Part shown: in pieces, positions 1-7,376 of the stretch | Numbering within the stretch: position 1 is the stretch's first letter | Layout: each line of letters starts with the position of its first letter | IMG/VR virus record: IMGVR_UViG_3300027847_000667 | Coordinates: 1 to 46,095 of that record | Source of the DNA: a virus | Direction: 5' to 3' (one strand) | DNA length: 46,095 nucleotides | Position numbers and translations under genes: made by a program | The notes under the pieces: model-generated | Told to the model about the DNA's origin: nothing | The model's database searches: none | What the model saw: only the letters and a program-made list of their open reading frames with translations

Positions 1-2
1 GT

Positions 3-107
3 AGAATTGATGCAGATGAATGGACAATTGCAACATTGTTACCTGTACAGAGATTTAAGAAAGCTTCTGCATCAGAAGTATGGAAAGAATCTAGGAGTAT
101 GATTTAA
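3..107 (+). CDS. C-terminal end of an upstream tail gene (truncated by the window)
   Basis: An open frame enters from the left edge, encodes 34 residues ending in SRSMI, and stops with TAA at 105-107. The stop overlaps the next gene's ATG (TAATG), a coupling used repeatedly in this genome. Too little is visible to name it. Because a tail-tube family gene follows directly, a tail or baseplate protein is the natural guess, but that is context only. Confidence 0.6.
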   Translation, partial: RIDADEWTIATLLPVQRFKKASASEVWKESRSMI

Positions 108-820
108 TGGCAAAGCTTGCAAAATTTTTAGAAGGTACTGCATTTGGTGTTCTGAATGATTTTTTATCTACATTTCATTCAGACGATGGTTATGCAGTAC
201 CAAACCGATTTGAGGTAATAATTACGCCGCCAGGTTCTAATCCAAGAGATAACAAATCAATCTCTTTGAGATGTGAATCTATAAACCTTCCTGGCCGCAA
301 CCTAAACACCGGAACAGATACAAATATCTATGGGCCGACAAGAGAAGTTGTTGATGGAGTAACTTATGCTGAAGATATAGCCATGACTTTTCAAGCAAGT
401 TCTGGATTAGAGGAACGAATATTTTTTGAAGAATGGCAAGAACTCGCATTTGATAAAGAAACTTGGAATGTTAAATATTATAACGAGTATATAAGTGATG
501 TTGATATCTATGTATTAGATAAACAAAATACCCCGCGATTTGGCATTAGACTTAAAGAAGCATTTCCTAAAACAATTAATGCAACAGATTTAAGTCAAAG
601 CGCAAATAATGAAATTATAAAAACTTCTGTAAGTTTTTCTTTTAGATATTGGGAAACTCTAGATGAATCGAAACTTAGAGGACCACAAAGTCTTTGGGAT
701 AAAATGACTGATACTGTACTAAATTCAGTGGAACGAAATATTGCGGCAAATCTACCGCAAGTTTTAACTAAGGTTGATCGTTACGGAATTTACCGAAACA
801 TTCCCTGGGCTCGGCGATAA
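107..820 (+). CDS. Tail tube family protein (T4 gp19/gp54-like)
   Basis: 237 residues. The segment from about 30 to 190 looks like the T4 tail-tube fold: an early NRFEVIITPPG strand, SLRCESINLPGR, TYAEDIAMTFQAS, and a late SVSFSFRYWETLD strand matching the LALDYWE end of gp19. It would form hexameric rings of the inner tail tube, or the tube-initiating ring on the baseplate. It is longer than T4 gp19 (163 residues), with an extra C-terminal stretch of about 45 residues. That length and the position directly before gp26 and the tape measure leave gp54/gp48-type baseplate tube proteins as alternatives. The start is the ATG overlapping the previous stop. The family is fairly secure, the exact orthologue is not. 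Confidence 0.75.
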   Translation: MAKLAKFLEGTAFGVLNDFLSTFHSDDGYAVPNRFEVIITPPGSNPRDNKSISLRCESINLPGRNLNTGTDTNIYGPTREVVDGVTYAEDIAMTFQASSGLEERIFFEEWQELAFDKETWNVKYYNEYISDVDIYVLDKQNTPRFGIRLKEAFPKTINATDLSQSANNEIIKTSVSFSFRYWETLDESKLRGPQSLWDKMTDTVLNSVERNIAANLPQVLTKVDRYGIYRNIPWARR

Positions 821-849
821 ACAAATTATTTTAAAAAGGATTGATAATT

Positions 850-1554
850 ATGGCACTACCTAAACTTAATACTTTAACCTATGAATTGAAATTACCTTCA
901 ACCGGCAAGAAACTAAAATATAGGCCGTTTCTTGTGAAGGAACAAAAAGCTTTGATGATTGCTCAAGAATCAAAAGATGATAAATTGATTGAAAACACTT
1001 TTGCTCAAATTATTAACGATTGTGTTCTTGATGATGTTGACCCATATGCCATGCCCATGTTTGACATTGAATATCTTTTTTTAAGAATAAGAGGAAAATC
1101 TGTTGGAGAAAAAGTTAAATTAAATCTATTATGCCCCGATGATGAAAAGACTCGTGTAGATGTTGAAATTGATTTAGAAAAAGTCGATGTGCAAATGTCT
1201 GAAGAACATACTAATATTGTTAATTTGACAAAAGACATAAAGATGGTAATGCGATATCCTTGTTTAAAAGATATGACAGGATTTGATGATAAAGGAGAAG
1301 TAACATCTCTGTTTGATATGGTCAAACGATGTGTTAATGAAGTTCACGATGGAGACACTGTTTATAACAAAGTAGACATTTCAGAAAAAGAATTGGATGA
1401 ATTTATTGATAGCATGTCAACAGAAAATTTTGAGCAAGTAAGTAATTTTTTTAATACTATGCCAAAGTTGTTTCATGAGATTGAGGTAAAAAATCCAAAA
1501 ACAAAGAAGAAAACTAAGATTCCAATTGAGGGTTTGCAAAGTTTTTTCGTATAG
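850..1554 (+). CDS. 26: Baseplate hub assembly protein gp26-like (tail assembly chaperone, 0-frame product)
   Basis: 234 residues from the ATG at 850. A TTG nine bases upstream is in frame, but the AGGA at 837-840 is well spaced for the ATG, giving MALPKLNTLTYEL. The opening (LPSTGKKLKYRPFLVKEQKALMI) is typical of the T4 gp26-like baseplate hub family (PF12322-type), needed to assemble the central hub of the baseplate. The gene ends in a run of Ts followed by TAG, and a gp51-like reading frame continues in the -1 frame. This arrangement resembles the G/GT tail-assembly chaperone pairs of lambda-like phages. Neighbours are the tail tube gene and the tape measure gene. Confidence 0.8.
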   Translation: MALPKLNTLTYELKLPSTGKKLKYRPFLVKEQKALMIAQESKDDKLIENTFAQIINDCVLDDVDPYAMPMFDIEYLFLRIRGKSVGEKVKLNLLCPDDEKTRVDVEIDLEKVDVQMSEEHTNIVNLTKDIKMVMRYPCLKDMTGFDDKGEVTSLFDMVKRCVNEVHDGDTVYNKVDISEKELDEFIDSMSTENFEQVSNFFNTMPKLFHEIEVKNPKTKKKTKIPIEGLQSFFV

Positions 1555-1582
1555 CCCTTTCTCATGATTCTTTAGAGAATTA
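1542..1582 (+). other. Candidate -1 programmed frameshift site (slippery heptamer plus hairpin)
   Basis: The heptamer T TTT TTC at 1542-1548 lies in the correct X XXY YYZ register with the gp26 frame, one sense codon before the gp26 TAG at 1552-1554. A small hairpin follows: TGATTCT (1565-1571), loop TTAG, AGAATTA (1576-1582), seven pairs including one G-U, 16 nt after the heptamer. A shift of -1 enters the gp51-like frame. The hairpin is AT-rich and weak, so the stimulatory element is less certain than the slippery site. Confidence 0.65.
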
Positions 1583-1739
1583 CTATAAAACAAACTTTGC
1601 ACTAATGCAACATCATAATTATAGTTTGATTGAATTAGAAAATATGATGCCATGGGAGAGGGAAATATATCTTGGTTTGTTAATGAATTATTTGGAAGAG
1701 GAAAAGAAGAAAAGAGAAGAAGAACAAAGACGGGGATAA
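1548..1739 (+). CDS. 51: gp51-like / T-domain extension of gp26, in the -1 frame
   Basis: The -1 frame is open from 1530 to the TAA at 1737-1739, and 63 residues follow the slip site. The sequence holds the pattern YNYSLIELENM-PWEREIY-L characteristic of short tail-assembly chaperone C-domains annotated as gp51-like in marine T4 phages, then a charged Glu/Lys/Arg coiled tail. There is no plausible start with a ribosome binding site before the conserved part. The only in-frame ATG before the conserved core lies near 1605, inside the domain. I therefore read it as a gp26-gp51 fusion of about 296 residues made by frameshifting. T4 itself has separate genes 26 and 51. The frame is seen directly, the mechanism is inferred. 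Confidence 0.65.
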   Translation, partial: RIALSHDSLENYYKTNFALMQHHNYSLIELENMMPWEREIYLGLLMNYLEEEKKKREEEQRRG

Positions 1740-1743
1740 TTTA

Positions 1744-2067
1744 ATGGCTGAAGATACGGTAAAAGTAACAGAAACAACTAAGGAATATGAACTTCTAAAG
1801 GTTGATTTAGTTCCTAGTGCGGGGGAAGACGAACCCACATGGGCTAATAAAATTGCTGGACAATTGGATAGGTTTAGAGTAATTCCTAGACTAATTATGG
1901 TAGCATACATCTATGCGTTCTATTCATCAACAGTTTGGTTTATGTCATTATCTGATCCCACTAATGCACAAGCAGCATTCATTTCTACTATTGTAGGTGC
2001 AGGAGCAGCATTCTTTGGTTTGTATGTTGGTAAACCAGGCGCAGCATTGCCCAAAGGAAAAAAGTAG
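1744..2067 (+). CDS. Small two-helix membrane protein between hub and tape-measure genes (holin-like)
   Basis: 107 residues. A charged N-terminal third is followed by two hydrophobic segments, about 46-67 (VIPRLIMVAYIYAFY...) and 77-97 (AAFISTIVGAGAAFFGLYVG), and a short basic tail PKGKK. The PTNAQAAF...GAGAAFFGLYVG pattern resembles phage holin-like proteins that I associate with other marine phages. Its position inside a tail operon would equally suit a virion membrane-interacting protein. The ATG comes four bases after the gp51-like stop. Function is inferred from topology only. Confidence 0.6.
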   Translation: MAEDTVKVTETTKEYELLKVDLVPSAGEDEPTWANKIAGQLDRFRVIPRLIMVAYIYAFYSSTVWFMSLSDPTNAQAAFISTIVGAGAAFFGLYVGKPGAALPKGKK

Positions 2068-2076
2068 GATAGTTAG

Positions 2077-4056
2077 ATGGCAGAAAATTTCAGTGCAGTA
2101 ACAAAACAATTGATTGAAGATCGAAAGCTCCGCCAAGCCGAGCTTGAGGTGCAAAAAAATCTCCTAGAGAAAATGGGCAAGGAGCTTGAATCAGCGGGTA
2201 TGAAGGCTGAAGATAATGCTGAATATAATAAGAAATCATTAGAACTTGACAAGCAACAACTCAAATTTCGCCTAAAGGGTGCTGATAGTCCTTCTGCCAG
2301 AAAAGAAATAAAATCAGAACAAGCAGCTGCAGCAAAGAAAAATCAAAATCTTCTCCAGAAGATGGCTGGTGGTATTACTAATCTAGCAAAGGGATGGGCA
2401 GACGCAGCAAAATCAAAACTTAAAGGTGCTGGTAAAAGTCTTATGACAATGTTAAAAGGTGCTGCGATTGCTGGTTTGCTTGTTGCTGTTTTAGCATTTT
2501 TGGAAAGTAAATATTGGACAGATACTAAAGATTTCATTGTTAATAAAGTTGTGCCCATGTTAGTCGATTTTTATGAGAACATATTAAAACCAATAGGTGT
2601 GATTTTTGCAGACTATTTTGTAGCAACATGGAAAAATATTAAAACACTTTTTTCTGGCCTTGGTGATGCTTTTGATCTTTTTGCCAAGGGAGAATGGTGG
2701 GAAGGTATTAAAACAATGGTTTCTTCCATTGGGACATTTTTAGGAGAACAAATTGATTTAATATTGACAGCTGTATGGAATGTTATTGCTACAGTATTTG
2801 GATTAGGCAAAACTGATTCTGTCTTTGGTTCAATTTGGGGTCTTTTAACAGACACATATGATAGTATTGTTACTTGGATATCAACTGCTTGGTCTAATAT
2901 TAAAACTACGATTTCTACAACTTGGACTAACATTAAAGACTCAGTTGTTAAAGTGTTTACTGATGTTAAAGATTGGTTTGTTGGACTTTGGACTTGGGCT
3001 AGTGATGTTGCAGTAAGTGGTTGGACCAATGTTAAGGATTGGATGCAAGGAGTATGGGATGGCGTTTGGGGCTGGTTTACTAAAGCTTGGACTTGGGCTA
3101 GTGATGTTGCAGTAGGTACTTGGACTACTGTAAAAGATTTTATACAAGAAAAATGGGATTCTGTAGTAGGATGGTTTGAAGGTCTTTGGACTTGGGGAAA
3201 GAAGGCAGGCGCCACTGAAGAGGGTGGTTGGTCACTTAAAACTTTTATTGATGGTGCAGTTTTAAAGGTTATAGGATGGGTTAAAAGTTTATTTGCATGG
3301 GCAACTTCTGATGAAGCAACAGACCCAGCAGGATTTTCTATTTCCGGCATGATTAAAAAAGTCATTAAAACAGTTGTAGGATGGGTTACTGGACTTTTCA
3401 CTTGGGTATCTGAAGCTGGTAAAGTAGACGGTGAAGAATGGTCACTCATGACTATGATAGACGCTGCTATTGATAAAGCTATAGGTTGGGCAAAGGACAT
3501 ATTTACATGGGGTAGAGCAACTGGTGAAACAGAAGAAGGTGATTTTTCAATAACAACATTAATAAGTGGTTTGTGGGAAGATATCAAAACAGCTCTTTCA
3601 GATATTTTCCCAAGTCTTGATGATATAAAAGCTATGTTGCCAAGTCTTAGTGACGTTAAAGATACTTTGTTAGGTTTGATAGGTTTAGGTGGAAGGAAAG
3701 ATGCAGATGCCGCCGGGCCCGCCGTGCAAACACCGGCGACAGGCTTTCAGCCAGGCAGGGGCCCCGCCGAGAACGCCGCTGGCGGTTGGATGTCAGGCGG
3801 CCGTCCCACAATGGTTGGTGAATTAGGACCAGAATTAATATTCCCAGCTACTGGTGGGCAAGTTATGAATGCTCAAAGAACTGCACAAATACAAGCAGCA
3901 GGATTGCGAAGAGGTGCTATGGGCCAGGGCGGCGGACCATCAATAGTTAATGCTCCTGTTAATACAGTTAATAATAGTCAAAGTAACACTACTGTCACTT
4001 CAACTGAATTAAAACATCCAAACCCATTACTTGCATCAGTTAATCTTGCCGCATAA
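2077..4056 (+). CDS. 29: Tail tape measure protein (gp29-type)
   Basis: 659 residues. There is a charged coiled-coil N-terminus (1-100), a hydrophobic segment near 125-142 (GAAIAGLLVAVLAFLES), then about 350 residues of imperfect Trp-rich helical repeats (variants of VKDWFVGLWTWASDVAV). The Gly-rich C-terminus carries the tape-measure signature GGWMSGGRPTMVGELGPEL. Such proteins set tail length and line the tube lumen, and the membrane-type segment fits DNA passage into the host. It follows gp26/gp51 as expected for a hub/tape-measure block. The linker at about 545-575 is encoded by anomalously GC-rich DNA (3709-3803). It is the last plus-strand gene of the window. Confidence 0.85.
   Translation: MAENFSAVTKQLIEDRKLRQAELEVQKNLLEKMGKELESAGMKAEDNAEYNKKSLELDKQQLKFRLKGADSPSARKEIKSEQAAAAKKNQNLLQKMAGGITNLAKGWADAAKSKLKGAGKSLMTMLKGAAIAGLLVAVLAFLESKYWTDTKDFIVNKVVPMLVDFYENILKPIGVIFADYFVATWKNIKTLFSGLGDAFDLFAKGEWWEGIKTMVSSIGTFLGEQIDLILTAVWNVIATVFGLGKTDSVFGSIWGLLTDTYDSIVTWISTAWSNIKTTISTTWTNIKDSVVKVFTDVKDWFVGLWTWASDVAVSGWTNVKDWMQGVWDGVWGWFTKAWTWASDVAVGTWTTVKDFIQEKWDSVVGWFEGLWTWGKKAGATEEGGWSLKTFIDGAVLKVIGWVKSLFAWATSDEATDPAGFSISGMIKKVIKTVVGWVTGLFTWVSEAGKVDGEEWSLMTMIDAAIDKAIGWAKDIFTWGRATGETEEGDFSITTLISGLWEDIKTALSDIFPSLDDIKAMLPSLSDVKDTLLGLIGLGGRKDADAAGPAVQTPATGFQPGRGPAENAAGGWMSGGRPTMVGELGPELIFPATGGQVMNAQRTAQIQAAGLRRGAMGQGGGPSIVNAPVNTVNNSQSNTTVTSTELKHPNPLLASVNLAA
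3709..3803 (+). other. GC-rich palindromic patch inside the tape measure gene
   Basis: In an otherwise AT-rich gene this stretch is dominated by GCC/GGC/CCC codons and short palindromes: GGGCCC at the start, GGGGCCCC in the middle, CCGCTGGCGG and CGGCCG near the end. It encodes a Pro/Gly/Ala linker between the helical repeats and the conserved C-terminal motif. Base composition and codon use differ sharply from flanking sequence, which suggests late insertion or a separate mutational origin. Confidence 0.6.
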
Positions 4057-4059
4057 AAA

Positions 4060-4087
4060 AATCCCCTCTGATTCCTCAGAGGGGATT
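4060..4087 (-). terminator. Rho-independent terminator of the gp32 transcript
   Basis: A perfect 12-bp stem (4060-4071 with 4076-4087) and a TTCC loop lie between the convergent tape measure and gp32 genes. On the minus strand the stem is followed by a run of seven Ts, the classic intrinsic form, so it ends gp32 transcription. On the plus strand no T run follows, though the hairpin may still slow transcription arriving from the tail genes. Confidence 0.9.
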
Positions 4088-4102
4088 CTGCTGGATTAAC
4101 AA

Positions 4103-4993
4103 TTATTTGTCTTCAGCAAGTTTCTGAAAATAATCCATCGTATCTTCATTATTATCTTCAACTGTTACAGTAGGAGCAGGCTCCTCTTTTGTATCAACAG
4201 TAGCAGTTGCAGTAGGCTCATCTTCCATCAAGGTTGTTACGTTTCCTACCGTAGTAGTACCAGCAAGAACCATGCTGAGGCGAGTCTTCAGTTCATCATA
4301 TGACTTGAAGTTGGTTGGAGCAGTAAACTCATTAAGAGCATATTGCTTTTTCCATACTTCCTCAATATCATCATCATTATCAAACAATGCAGATGGGGCT
4401 TCAAACTCTGACTTATCATAGTTCCAATAACCATCTACCTTACGAATCTTCAACTTGAAGTTCGCACCCTGCCAGAAATCAAAAGGATTGACAGGAGTTT
4501 CATCTTCAAATGCAGGCTGCATCGACTCCATAAGCTTATCAAAGATTTTCTTACCATACCGAAAGAGGAATACTTTACCCTCATGCTCGGGATGCCTGGA
4601 ATCACTCACAACATAGATGTTAGAGTAATACTGCAACTTACGCTTCTGGCGACGAGCAATTTCCTTATCGGATTCTACACCAGAGTTCCAGTATGCAGAG
4701 TTCATCTCTGATACAGGATCGTTGTTACCGAGCGTAGTCAAAGAGTTCTCAATATACCATTGACCAGTTGGACCTTGAAATGCATGATTCCAAATCTTTG
4801 ACCACGGCATATTTTCACCATCTACAGCTGGCAAAAAACGAATGACTGCATAACCATTACCTGTCTTATCAAGTTCTGGCTTCCACAAACGCTCGTCCTT
4901 GTAGGACTTCTTTTCTTGGGTTTGATTTTCGGACTGTGCTGCACCGAGCAATGCGTCCAAAGAATTCTGCTTCTTGAGTTGTGCTAACGACAT
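4103..4993 (-). CDS. 32: Single-stranded DNA-binding protein gp32
   Basis: 296 residues, co-linear with T4 gp32. The basic N-terminal region (MSLAQLKKQNSLDALLG) matches the cooperativity domain. The core has YYSNIYVVSDSRHPEHEGKV and FRYGKKIFDKL (T4: [20 protein letters not shown] / YRFGKKIWDKI) and FWQGANFKLKIRKVDGYWNYD. The tail is acidic (EDNNEDTMDYFQKLAEDK) for partner binding. It coats ssDNA and organises the replisome. Unlike T4 gp32 there is no cysteine anywhere, so the zinc module (His-Cys3) is absent. A strong AAGGAG lies 8 bp upstream of the ATG, with its own sigma70-type promoter and a terminator downstream, so it looks like an abundant monocistronic transcript. Confidence 0.95.
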   Translation of the reverse strand: MSLAQLKKQNSLDALLGAAQSENQTQEKKSYKDERLWKPELDKTGNGYAVIRFLPAVDGENMPWSKIWNHAFQGPTGQWYIENSLTTLGNNDPVSEMNSAYWNSGVESDKEIARRQKRKLQYYSNIYVVSDSRHPEHEGKVFLFRYGKKIFDKLMESMQPAFEDETPVNPFDFWQGANFKLKIRKVDGYWNYDKSEFEAPSALFDNDDDIEEVWKKQYALNEFTAPTNFKSYDELKTRLSMVLAGTTTVGNVTTLMEDEPTATATVDTKEEPAPTVTVEDNNEDTMDYFQKLAEDK

Positions 4994-5040
4994 TTTATAT
5001 CTCCTTATGTTAATGTATATTATCGTATGTTAATTATTGT

Positions 5041-5069
5041 ATTGTATACTATTTTATACGGAATGTCAA
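5041..5069 (-). promoter_or_regulatory. Sigma70-type promoter of gp32
   Basis: On the minus strand, TTGACA (5064-5069), a 17-bp spacer, then TACAAT (5041-5046). The predicted start lies about 40 nt before the gp32 ATG. The TGA inside TTGACA is also the stop codon of the upstream oxygenase gene. Confidence 0.8.
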
Positions 5070-5737
5070 GTATCTTCTTTGACAAACCTAATACGGTATA
5101 GGTCTTTGTCTTTCTTTACGAAATTGACAAGACCATTCCATGCAATACCGATACGCTCCTCTTCTAATACACTTGCAGCATGGCCATGATACAGATGTGA
5201 ATTGAAAACAAGCATAGTGTCTTGTGTGCAGGGAAATGCTAAAGAGTGTGTGGTATTTGGATTACCTTTTTTATAATGCTCTGCCAGAGAAATAAAGGGT
5301 CCAAATTCCATCTTCTGTTTTCTGAATTCCAAAGGAGGATGTTCAGGTTCAGACTTTAGATACAATACTCCACTAAGAATTGAATTGGAGTGATTATGTA
5401 TCTTCTGATATCCCCCTTTGCCACTGATGTTCAACCAGCTCTCTGTAAGAAAGAATTCTTCATATTCCATCTCCAATATATTGTCAAGAAAATCCTTAGC
5501 ACACTCTTCTACCCAAACCTTTATCTCTTTGAATACGGGTTGAAGAAGAAGGTTATTAAACTTCTCTGTTCTAAGCTTAGTTTGTCCCTTGAATTTTTTA
5601 AATGTAAATTTAGACAAATCCAAATCATCCATAAAGGACTTGGGTGTAAAGTATTGCTTTACAATACCTGTTGGAAAAAGAGGTACGCCAGTCATACTAT
5701 TAGTCATCCAAATAGAAGTTTCATCTTCAGAAGTCAT
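5066..5737 (-). CDS. 2OG-Fe(II) oxygenase family protein
   Basis: 223 residues. The pattern YQKIHNHSNSILSGVLYLK, then FNSHLYHGHAASVLEEERIGIAWN, is that of the phage 2OG-Fe(II) oxygenase family (TIGR02466-like): an HxN/H metal ligand pair, a distal His, and Arg for 2-oxoglutarate. Substrate is unknown. Such enzymes in marine myophages may hydroxylate proteins or modified bases. It overlaps the upstream gene by 4 nt (ATGA), and its stop lies inside the gp32 promoter -35. A second member of the family lies at 16522-17187. Confidence 0.75.
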   Translation of the reverse strand: MTSEDETSIWMTNSMTGVPLFPTGIVKQYFTPKSFMDDLDLSKFTFKKFKGQTKLRTEKFNNLLLQPVFKEIKVWVEECAKDFLDNILEMEYEEFFLTESWLNISGKGGYQKIHNHSNSILSGVLYLKSEPEHPPLEFRKQKMEFGPFISLAEHYKKGNPNTTHSLAFPCTQDTMLVFNSHLYHGHAASVLEEERIGIAWNGLVNFVKKDKDLYRIRFVKEDT

Positions 5738-6558
5738 ACTATTTTTAGCTCCTCACACAATTCATTCTTTGTTATATAGGATACATTATTATCATCAAAT
5801 TTGACTTCAGAATCTACCAGATAAAATTTAGTTCCGTATAACAGAAATTCTCTAAACACTGTTTTCATCTGGTTATACCAATTCACAGAATTAAACCCCT
5901 TTGCGCCTGCTGATAAATAATTGTTCGTTCCCTTATATACATTGTTCAATGAGGCATCGTATGAACTAAGATCAAATCCTAAAATATAAACTTTTTCTGG
6001 TTGAGTTTGACATGCAAGATGTAGTGCAGTATTACCAGCAGACCATCCTACAGTATGGGACAAATTAATAGAAACTATGTTATCATTCGGCTCTACATAG
6101 GTAATCCAGATTCCAACATCCTTTTCCATCTTCTGTTTTAAATCTTTCATGTCAAGGTTTGGATTCATTTCAATAGCAAATTCAATTCTCTCTTGCAATG
6201 TTAAAGGGTCTTTTCCTGATATAATACATTGATCAGTTCGATTCCTACTTTTATGAATAAATGCTTCTGGAATATCATATCCCATAAACATCACATCTGC
6301 CACATCAGCTGGTAGTGGAGTCCAATTCGCAAAATGAACTACCTTTAGCTCATCATACTTTGGATCATCTAAGCAATAACCAGAATCATATATTTCCTGT
6401 TGCATAGCATAATCAACTGCTACTAGATTATGAACATATCCATCACGATAAATTGCATTACAGCCCCATGTAGTAACCGTATCATCAAGTATACGTTGCC
6501 GACATGGTTTAAACCATGCACGGGATTCACCGTTACCTATAACAAGAGCTTTATTCAT
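5734..6558 (-). CDS. Conserved phage protein with nucleotide-binding-like N-terminus (DUF115/MptE-like?)
   Basis: 274 residues from the ATG at 6558, which overlaps the ThyX stop by 8 nt (GATGAATAA). A longer frame extends to 6684 inside thyX but is unlikely. It starts MNKALVIGNGESRAWF, a glycine-rich beta-strand/loop, followed by TVTTWGCNAIYRD and an Asp-containing strand (LVAVDYAM). A later segment reads VYILGFDLSSYD. This layout recalls DUF115/6-hydroxymethylpterin-pyrophosphokinase-like proteins found in phage and glycosylation loci. I do not recognise a specific function. Confidence 0.6.
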   Translation of the reverse strand: MNKALVIGNGESRAWFKPCRQRILDDTVTTWGCNAIYRDGYVHNLVAVDYAMQQEIYDSGYCLDDPKYDELKVVHFANWTPLPADVADVMFMGYDIPEAFIHKSRNRTDQCIISGKDPLTLQERIEFAIEMNPNLDMKDLKQKMEKDVGIWITYVEPNDNIVSINLSHTVGWSAGNTALHLACQTQPEKVYILGFDLSSYDASLNNVYKGTNNYLSAGAKGFNSVNWYNQMKTVFREFLLYGTKFYLVDSEVKFDDNNVSYITKNELCEELKIV

Positions 6559-7165
6559 CTCGTAAAGCCTTCCAGCAGACGGGGAAAAGTTTTCTAGCAT
6601 ATTTGTCGATGTCCCATGCAACATCCTGTGTTTCCTTCTGGGCATCTGGTTTGCATCGTAAATTACATACTCTTGCAAACGCATATAATGTGCCGCTCCA
6701 ATACCATTCTGTATACATGGATTGTGGTAATATCATTCTTGCCATTTCTGGTGCAATACCCAAACTCAACATATTCTCATAACATTGTTTGGCAATTTTA
6801 TGTACAGAACTTTTGTACTTTATCGTTTTCTCTGATGAACCTTGTTTCTTATTCTCTGCGGCTAATCGCCATTCTGTAGGTTCATAAAATTCAACTTCTG
6901 TATCAACATATCGTCTGGATATCTCATTCCATGTCAAACCTACTTGATGCTTTACTAATTGTCTAGCAACAAATACTGGGGCCTTGATATGAAATTGCAT
7001 TGATGCATGTCCGAAAGGACTCCAATGATCATGTTTTGCAAGATAATTGATAAGTCGAGTATCACCCTTCTCATCAAATTCTTTATGAACTTTTGCAAAA
7101 GATACACGAGCAGCATTTACTGCTGATAAATCACTACCCATATGATCTATTAGTTCTACCTTCAT
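6551..7165 (-). CDS. thyX: FAD-dependent thymidylate synthase ThyX
   Basis: 204 residues. It makes dTMP from dUMP using FAD and NADPH, feeding phage DNA synthesis. The ThyX signature is present at 72-86 as KHQVGLTWNEISRRY, a variant of the bacterial RHR-x7-S motif. The N-terminal segment LAKHDHWSPFGHASMQFHI and the C-terminal ILPQSMYTEWYWSGTLYAF, which forms the dUMP site, are intact. The ATG lies within a 37-bp direct repeat that also forms the start of the 26-residue ORF upstream. No strong Shine-Dalgarno is visible (AGAAAG only), so it is probably coupled to upstream translation. Confidence 0.93.
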   Translation of the reverse strand: MKVELIDHMGSDLSAVNAARVSFAKVHKEFDEKGDTRLINYLAKHDHWSPFGHASMQFHIKAPVFVARQLVKHQVGLTWNEISRRYVDTEVEFYEPTEWRLAAENKKQGSSEKTIKYKSSVHKIAKQCYENMLSLGIAPEMARMILPQSMYTEWYWSGTLYAFARVCNLRCKPDAQKETQDVAWDIDKYARKLFPVCWKALRDE

Positions 7166-7290
7166 TTATTTTATCTTTCTAAAATGGTGCCGGAGGTAAG
7201 AAATACAAAATACTAGCTATAATCACCACACCTAATATAATTAATATAAATTTCTTCATTTATTTTATCTTTCTAAAATGGTGCCGGAGG
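7160..7290. repeat. 37-bp direct repeat spanning tRNA 3' end and gene start (copies 7160-7196 and 7254-7290)
   Basis: Two identical 37-bp copies lie 94 bp apart. Read on the minus strand, each contains the tRNA 3' terminus (CCTCCGGCACCA), an AT-rich spacer and an ATGAAG start. The copy at 7254-7290 is the real end of the tRNA-like gene plus the start of a 26-codon ORF. The copy at 7160-7196 is the end of that ORF plus the start of thyX. It looks like a tandem duplication of about 94 bp that has since diverged in the middle. Confidence 0.9.
7179..7259 (-). CDS. 26-residue hydrophobic membrane peptide
   Basis: The short ORF MKKFILIILGVVIIASILYF-LPPAPF is Lys-start, one hydrophobic helix, Pro-rich end. 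It fits between the tRNA-like gene and thyX and uses the same start context as thyX, because both ATGs sit in the 37-bp repeat. Its last residues (PPAP) are encoded by the duplicated tRNA 3' end, CCTCCGGCACCA. It has no recognisable family. It may be a genuine membrane micropeptide or a by-product of the duplication. Confidence 0.45.
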   Translation of the reverse strand: MKKFILIILGVVIIASILYFLPPAPF

Positions 7291-7360
7291 GAAGATTCAA
7301 ACTCCCGACCTATTGATTTTTATATCTAATCAATTGCTCTATCAATTGAGCTACTCCGGC
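7279..7360 (-). tRNA. tRNA-like gene with encoded CCA and expanded anticodon arm (anticodon undetermined)
   Basis: The acceptor stem GCCGGAG/CTCCGGC is perfect, followed by A and an encoded CCA. The D arm is GCTC-AATTGATA-GAGC. The T arm is GGGAG-TTTGAAT-CTTCC, with one G-U pair. The anticodon arm is 23 nt rather than 17: a 7-bp stem ATTGATT/AATCAAT around a 9-nt loop AGATATAAA, so a standard 7-nt loop and anticodon cannot be assigned. Total length is 79 nt before CCA. It could be a diverged or decaying tRNA, a tRNA with unusual decoding, or a tRNA-like RNA. It lies 16 bp after the coiled-coil gene and probably shares its transcript. Confidence 0.75.
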
Positions 7361-7376
7361 AAACCAGTTATTGGCT

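Noticed and set aside
2613-3587. 324-codon minus-strand ORF antisense to the tape measure gene
   Set aside because: It is a shadow of the Trp-rich repeats. The sense frame carries the tape-measure signature, and the antisense has no start signal or recognisable domain.
5390-5804. Plus-strand ORFs across the oxygenase gene
   Set aside because: Antisense to a clear 2OG oxygenase; no domain and no ribosome binding site.
7160-7290. tRNA-end repeat as phage attachment sites (attL/attR)
   Set aside because: Copies are only 94 bp apart, there is no integrase, and the genome is of a virulent T4-like type; a local duplication explains it better.
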